This document shows, piece by piece, positions 4,656 to 6,634 of a DNA stretch of 6,634 bases; positions within the stretch are counted from its first letter, which is position 1, and each line of letters starts with the position of its first letter. Origin of the DNA: Sphingomonadaceae bacterium (lineage in GTDB: Bacteria > Pseudomonadota > Alphaproteobacteria > Sphingomonadales > Sphingomonadaceae); contig JAHDXX010000175.1 in NCBI GenBank assembly GCA_023384025.1, positions 1 through 6,634 on the forward strand, in the 5' to 3' direction. The notes beneath the pieces were generated by a model, which ran no database searches, was not told the DNA's origin, and saw nothing but the letters and a program-made list of their open reading frames with translations. The position numbers and the translations under genes were made by a program.

Positions 4656-5417
4656 CTAGAACGAGTACCCGCCGTCGCTGACCCAGACGTGCCCGGTCAC
4701 GTTGGCGGCCATGTCGCTGAGGAGGAAGCCGACCTCGCCGGCGATCTCGTCAGGCGTGGCGAAGCGGCCGCGGGGGGTGGTGGCGGCCATTGCCTTGAGC
4801 GTGGCGTCGCGGCCATGCGCGGCGACAGCCTCGCGGAACTGCGGTCCGCCCTCCCATATGGCGGTGTCGACGCCGCCCGGGGCAATCGCGTTGACCCGGA
4901 TGGAGTGCTTCGCGTTCTCCGCCGCGGCGATGCGGGCCATGTGGGCAACGCCCGCCTTGGCGACGCCGTAGGGGCCGATGCCGGGGACCGGCTTGATGCC
5001 GGTGACCGAGGCGGTGACGACCGCGCTGCCGCCACCCGCCTTGCGCATGGCGCGCAGGGCCGCGGCGAGGGTGAGGAAGGCGCCGTCGCAGTTGACGGCC
5101 ATCACCCGGCGCCACTCGTCGAGGGTGAGGTCGGCGATCTCGCCGCTGCCGCCGATCCCGGCGTTGACCACCGCGTGATCAAGCCGGTCCCACCCGGCCT
5201 CGAGCCGCGCCCACAGCTCGGGGTCGGCGACGCTGCCGGTGACCCGGTCGGCAGTGCAGGAGAGGTCGAGCGCGGCAAGGCCATCGGCGTCGACGTCGAC
5301 CAGCACGAGGTGGGCGGCGCCGTGCCGGTCAAGCCAGCGGGCGCAGGCCGCGCCAATGCCGGAAGCGGCACCGGTGACGAGAGCGGTGCGGCCGGAGAAG
5401 TCGAGGGTGTCAGACAT
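4656..5417 (-). CDS. Short-chain dehydrogenase/reductase (SDR)
   Basis: This is a classical 253-residue NAD(P)-dependent oxidoreductase with a Rossmann fold. TGAASGIG (15-22) binds the dinucleotide, and D41 at the end of the second strand (VLVDVD) favours NAD(H) over NADP(H). NAG (85-87) is conserved. The catalytic set is complete: N109, S137, Y150 and K154 (YGVAK). The tail VTGHVWVSDGGYSF is the usual C-terminus of the family, and VNAIAPGGVDT follows the normal pattern. The substrate cannot be told from sequence; alcohols, sugars, steroids and 3-oxoacyl groups are all used by relatives. It lies 31 bases downstream of the response regulator on the same strand, so the two may share a transcript. 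The start ATG (5415-5417) has only a weak ribosome binding site. Confidence 0.93.
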   Translation of the reverse strand: MSDTLDFSGRTALVTGAASGIGAACARWLDRHGAAHLVLVDVDADGLAALDLSCTADRVTGSVADPELWARLEAGWDRLDHAVVNAGIGGSGEIADLTLDEWRRVMAVNCDGAFLTLAAALRAMRKAGGGSAVVTASVTGIKPVPGIGPYGVAKAGVAHMARIAAAENAKHSIRVNAIAPGGVDTAIWEGGPQFREAVAAHGRDATLKAMAATTPRGRFATPDEIAGEVGFLLSDMAANVTGHVWVSDGGYSF

Positions 5418-5448
5418 GCCGCGCGCCTAGACGCGGGGCAGGACGGCA

Positions 5449-6634
5449 TCAAGCCACGTTGTCGATCCCGAGGTCCGAGAGCTTGCGGTAGAGCGTCGAG
5501 CGTCCGATGCCGAGGCGGCGGGCAACCTCGGTCATCCGTCCGCGATAGTGGCCGATAGCAAGGCGGATCACGTCGGCCTCGATCTCCTCCAGCGGGCGCA
5601 GGTTGCCGTCTTCGGTGTAGAGCATCACGCCCACGCCCTGCTGCATCGGGCTGGCACTCTCGTGCTCGTCGCCGACCAGGGAGGAAAGCTGCGGGAAGCA
5701 GTCCGGAGTCAGGACCTCGCCTTCGCAGAACACGGCGGCGCGGAACAGCACGGCCTGCAACTGGCGCACGTTGCCGGGCCACTGGTAAGCTGACAGCATG
5801 GCGATGGCGCTGTCGGAGATGGTCACTTCACGCAGGCCCGGCTGCTCCCCGATCCGGGCGAGGAAGTGACGGGCGAGGGCTGCAATGTCACCTGCCCGCT
5901 CGCGCAGGGGCGGCAGGGCGATGCGGGTCGGGGCAAGCTGGACCAGCAGGTCGGGGTGGAAGTAGCCGGCGTCTTCCAGGTCACCCAGCGGCAGGTTGGT
6001 CGCGCTGAGCACGCGGACGTCGATCTTGTAGCCGTGGCGCGCGCCGATCGGGCGGACCACGCCGGTCGCCAGCGCTTCGGCCAGCTTGGCCTGGACCGCT
6101 TCGGGCAGGCGGTCGACTTCGTCGAGCACCAGCGTGCCGCCATCGCAGTTCTGTAGCGCGCCGATCTGGCGGTCGAATGCCCCCGGGAACGCACCTGGCT
6201 CGTGGCCGAACAGCAGTGATTCGACCGAGTTTGCCGGGACCCCGCGCACATTGACGAAGCGGACCGGCGCCCGCGCACGCGGGCTGGCGGCCTGCATGGC
6301 GCGCAGCAGCATGTCCTTGCCGGTGCCGTTCTCGCCTTGGATCAGGACGTGCCCGTGACCGCGCGCAGCCTTGGCGGCCTTGGCCAGAGCGGTGCGGAAG
6401 GCAGGTGCATTGCCGACCATGGCGTCGAAATCGGGGGTTGCGTCGAGCTTTTCGGTCAGCGGCTGCAATTCGTCGCGCGGGGCTTCCTGCCGGGTCGCGC
6501 TGCGCAGCGCCTGCATCAGCCGGTCGGGCGCGACCGGCTTCACAAGGTAATCGGTCGCGCCTGCGCGCATGGCCTCGACTGCCAGCAGCGGGCTGGCGCT
6601 GGTGGTCAGCATGAGGATCGGCAGCGCCGGGCGG
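5449..6634 (-). CDS. NtrC-like response regulator, N-terminus cut off
   Basis: About 394 residues of a DNA-binding response regulator are visible; the frame stays open to the window edge, so the ATG at 6610-6612 is internal. Domains in order: the end of a receiver domain (ILMLTTSAS, then YLVKP with the conserved lysine at 6538-6540), an AAA+ ATPase (Walker A GENGTGK at 6316-6336, Walker B LVLDE with its Asp at 6121-6123, and WPGNVRQL near 5761-5781), and a Fis-type helix-turn-helix (MTEVARRLGIGRSTLYRKL, about 5475-5535). The receiver's phosphorylated aspartate lies outside. The sigma-54 contact loop reads GAFPGA (6178-6195) instead of GAFTGA, which puts sigma-54 activation in doubt. The cognate kinase is not in view. 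The dehydrogenase 31 bases downstream may be co-transcribed. Confidence 0.9.
   Translation of the reverse strand, partial: RPALPILMLTTSASPLLAVEAMRAGATDYLVKPVAPDRLMQALRSATRQEAPRDELQPLTEKLDATPDFDAMVGNAPAFRTALAKAAKAARGHGHVLIQGENGTGKDMLLRAMQAASPRARAPVRFVNVRGVPANSVESLLFGHEPGAFPGAFDRQIGALQNCDGGTLVLDEVDRLPEAVQAKLAEALATGVVRPIGARHGYKIDVRVLSATNLPLGDLEDAGYFHPDLLVQLAPTRIALPPLRERAGDIAALARHFLARIGEQPGLREVTISDSAIAMLSAYQWPGNVRQLQAVLFRAAVFCEGEVLTPDCFPQLSSLVGDEHESASPMQQGVGVMLYTEDGNLRPLEEIEADVIRLAIGHYRGRMTEVARRLGIGRSTLYRKLSDLGIDNVA

Noticed and set aside
4602..5558. 318-residue plus-strand frame opposite the dehydrogenase
   Set aside because: It shows the low-complexity Gly/Ala/Asp/Arg make-up of a shadow frame and starts inside the palindromic repeat; the minus strand encodes a complete SDR.

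Overview
The window reads as chromosomal DNA of a GC-rich alphaproteobacterium, most likely from the Sphingomonadales. The reasons are a CcrM-type (GANTC) methyltransferase, codon use of about 70% GC (44 of 60 bases in 4321-4380), a dihydropteroate synthase with a long N-terminal extension, and two kinds of short palindromic intergenic repeat of the sort common in sphingomonad genomes. The genus is an inference and cannot be fixed from this sequence alone.

Layout from left to right: the 3' end of the Na+/H+ antiporter gene nhaA, ending in a long hairpin (1-295); a regulatory region (282-468) and the cell-cycle DNA adenine methyltransferase gene ccrM (469-1593); a palindromic repeat (1603-1678); an AT-rich island with one orphan gene for an exported protein (about 1680-2650); a ParD/ParE toxin-antitoxin pair (2706-3237); folP, dihydropteroate synthase (3412-4539); a second palindromic repeat between convergent genes (4563-4637); then, on the minus strand, a short-chain dehydrogenase/reductase (4656-5417) preceded by an NtrC-like response regulator that runs off the right edge (5449-6634).

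The most informative stretch is the non-coding DNA before ccrM. Within about 190 bases it carries five GANTC sites, which are the enzyme's own target. Two of them form the arms of a perfect 6-bp hairpin with a GCGA loop. It also carries a CtrA-like box (TTAG-N7-TTAAC) and a perfect 9-base consensus DnaA box just before the ribosome binding site. The CtrA/GANTC logic is known for ccrM in Caulobacter. The DnaA box in the leader and the hairpin built from two methylation sites are the parts worth testing.

Other points of note: the regulator at the right edge reads GAFPGA where sigma-54 activators normally have GAFTGA, so its dependence on sigma-54 is open. The orphan exported protein (about 32% GC in 2281-2340) looks horizontally acquired. 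No CRISPR array, tRNA, rRNA or intact transposable element was seen, and I see no convincing multi-gene novel system.
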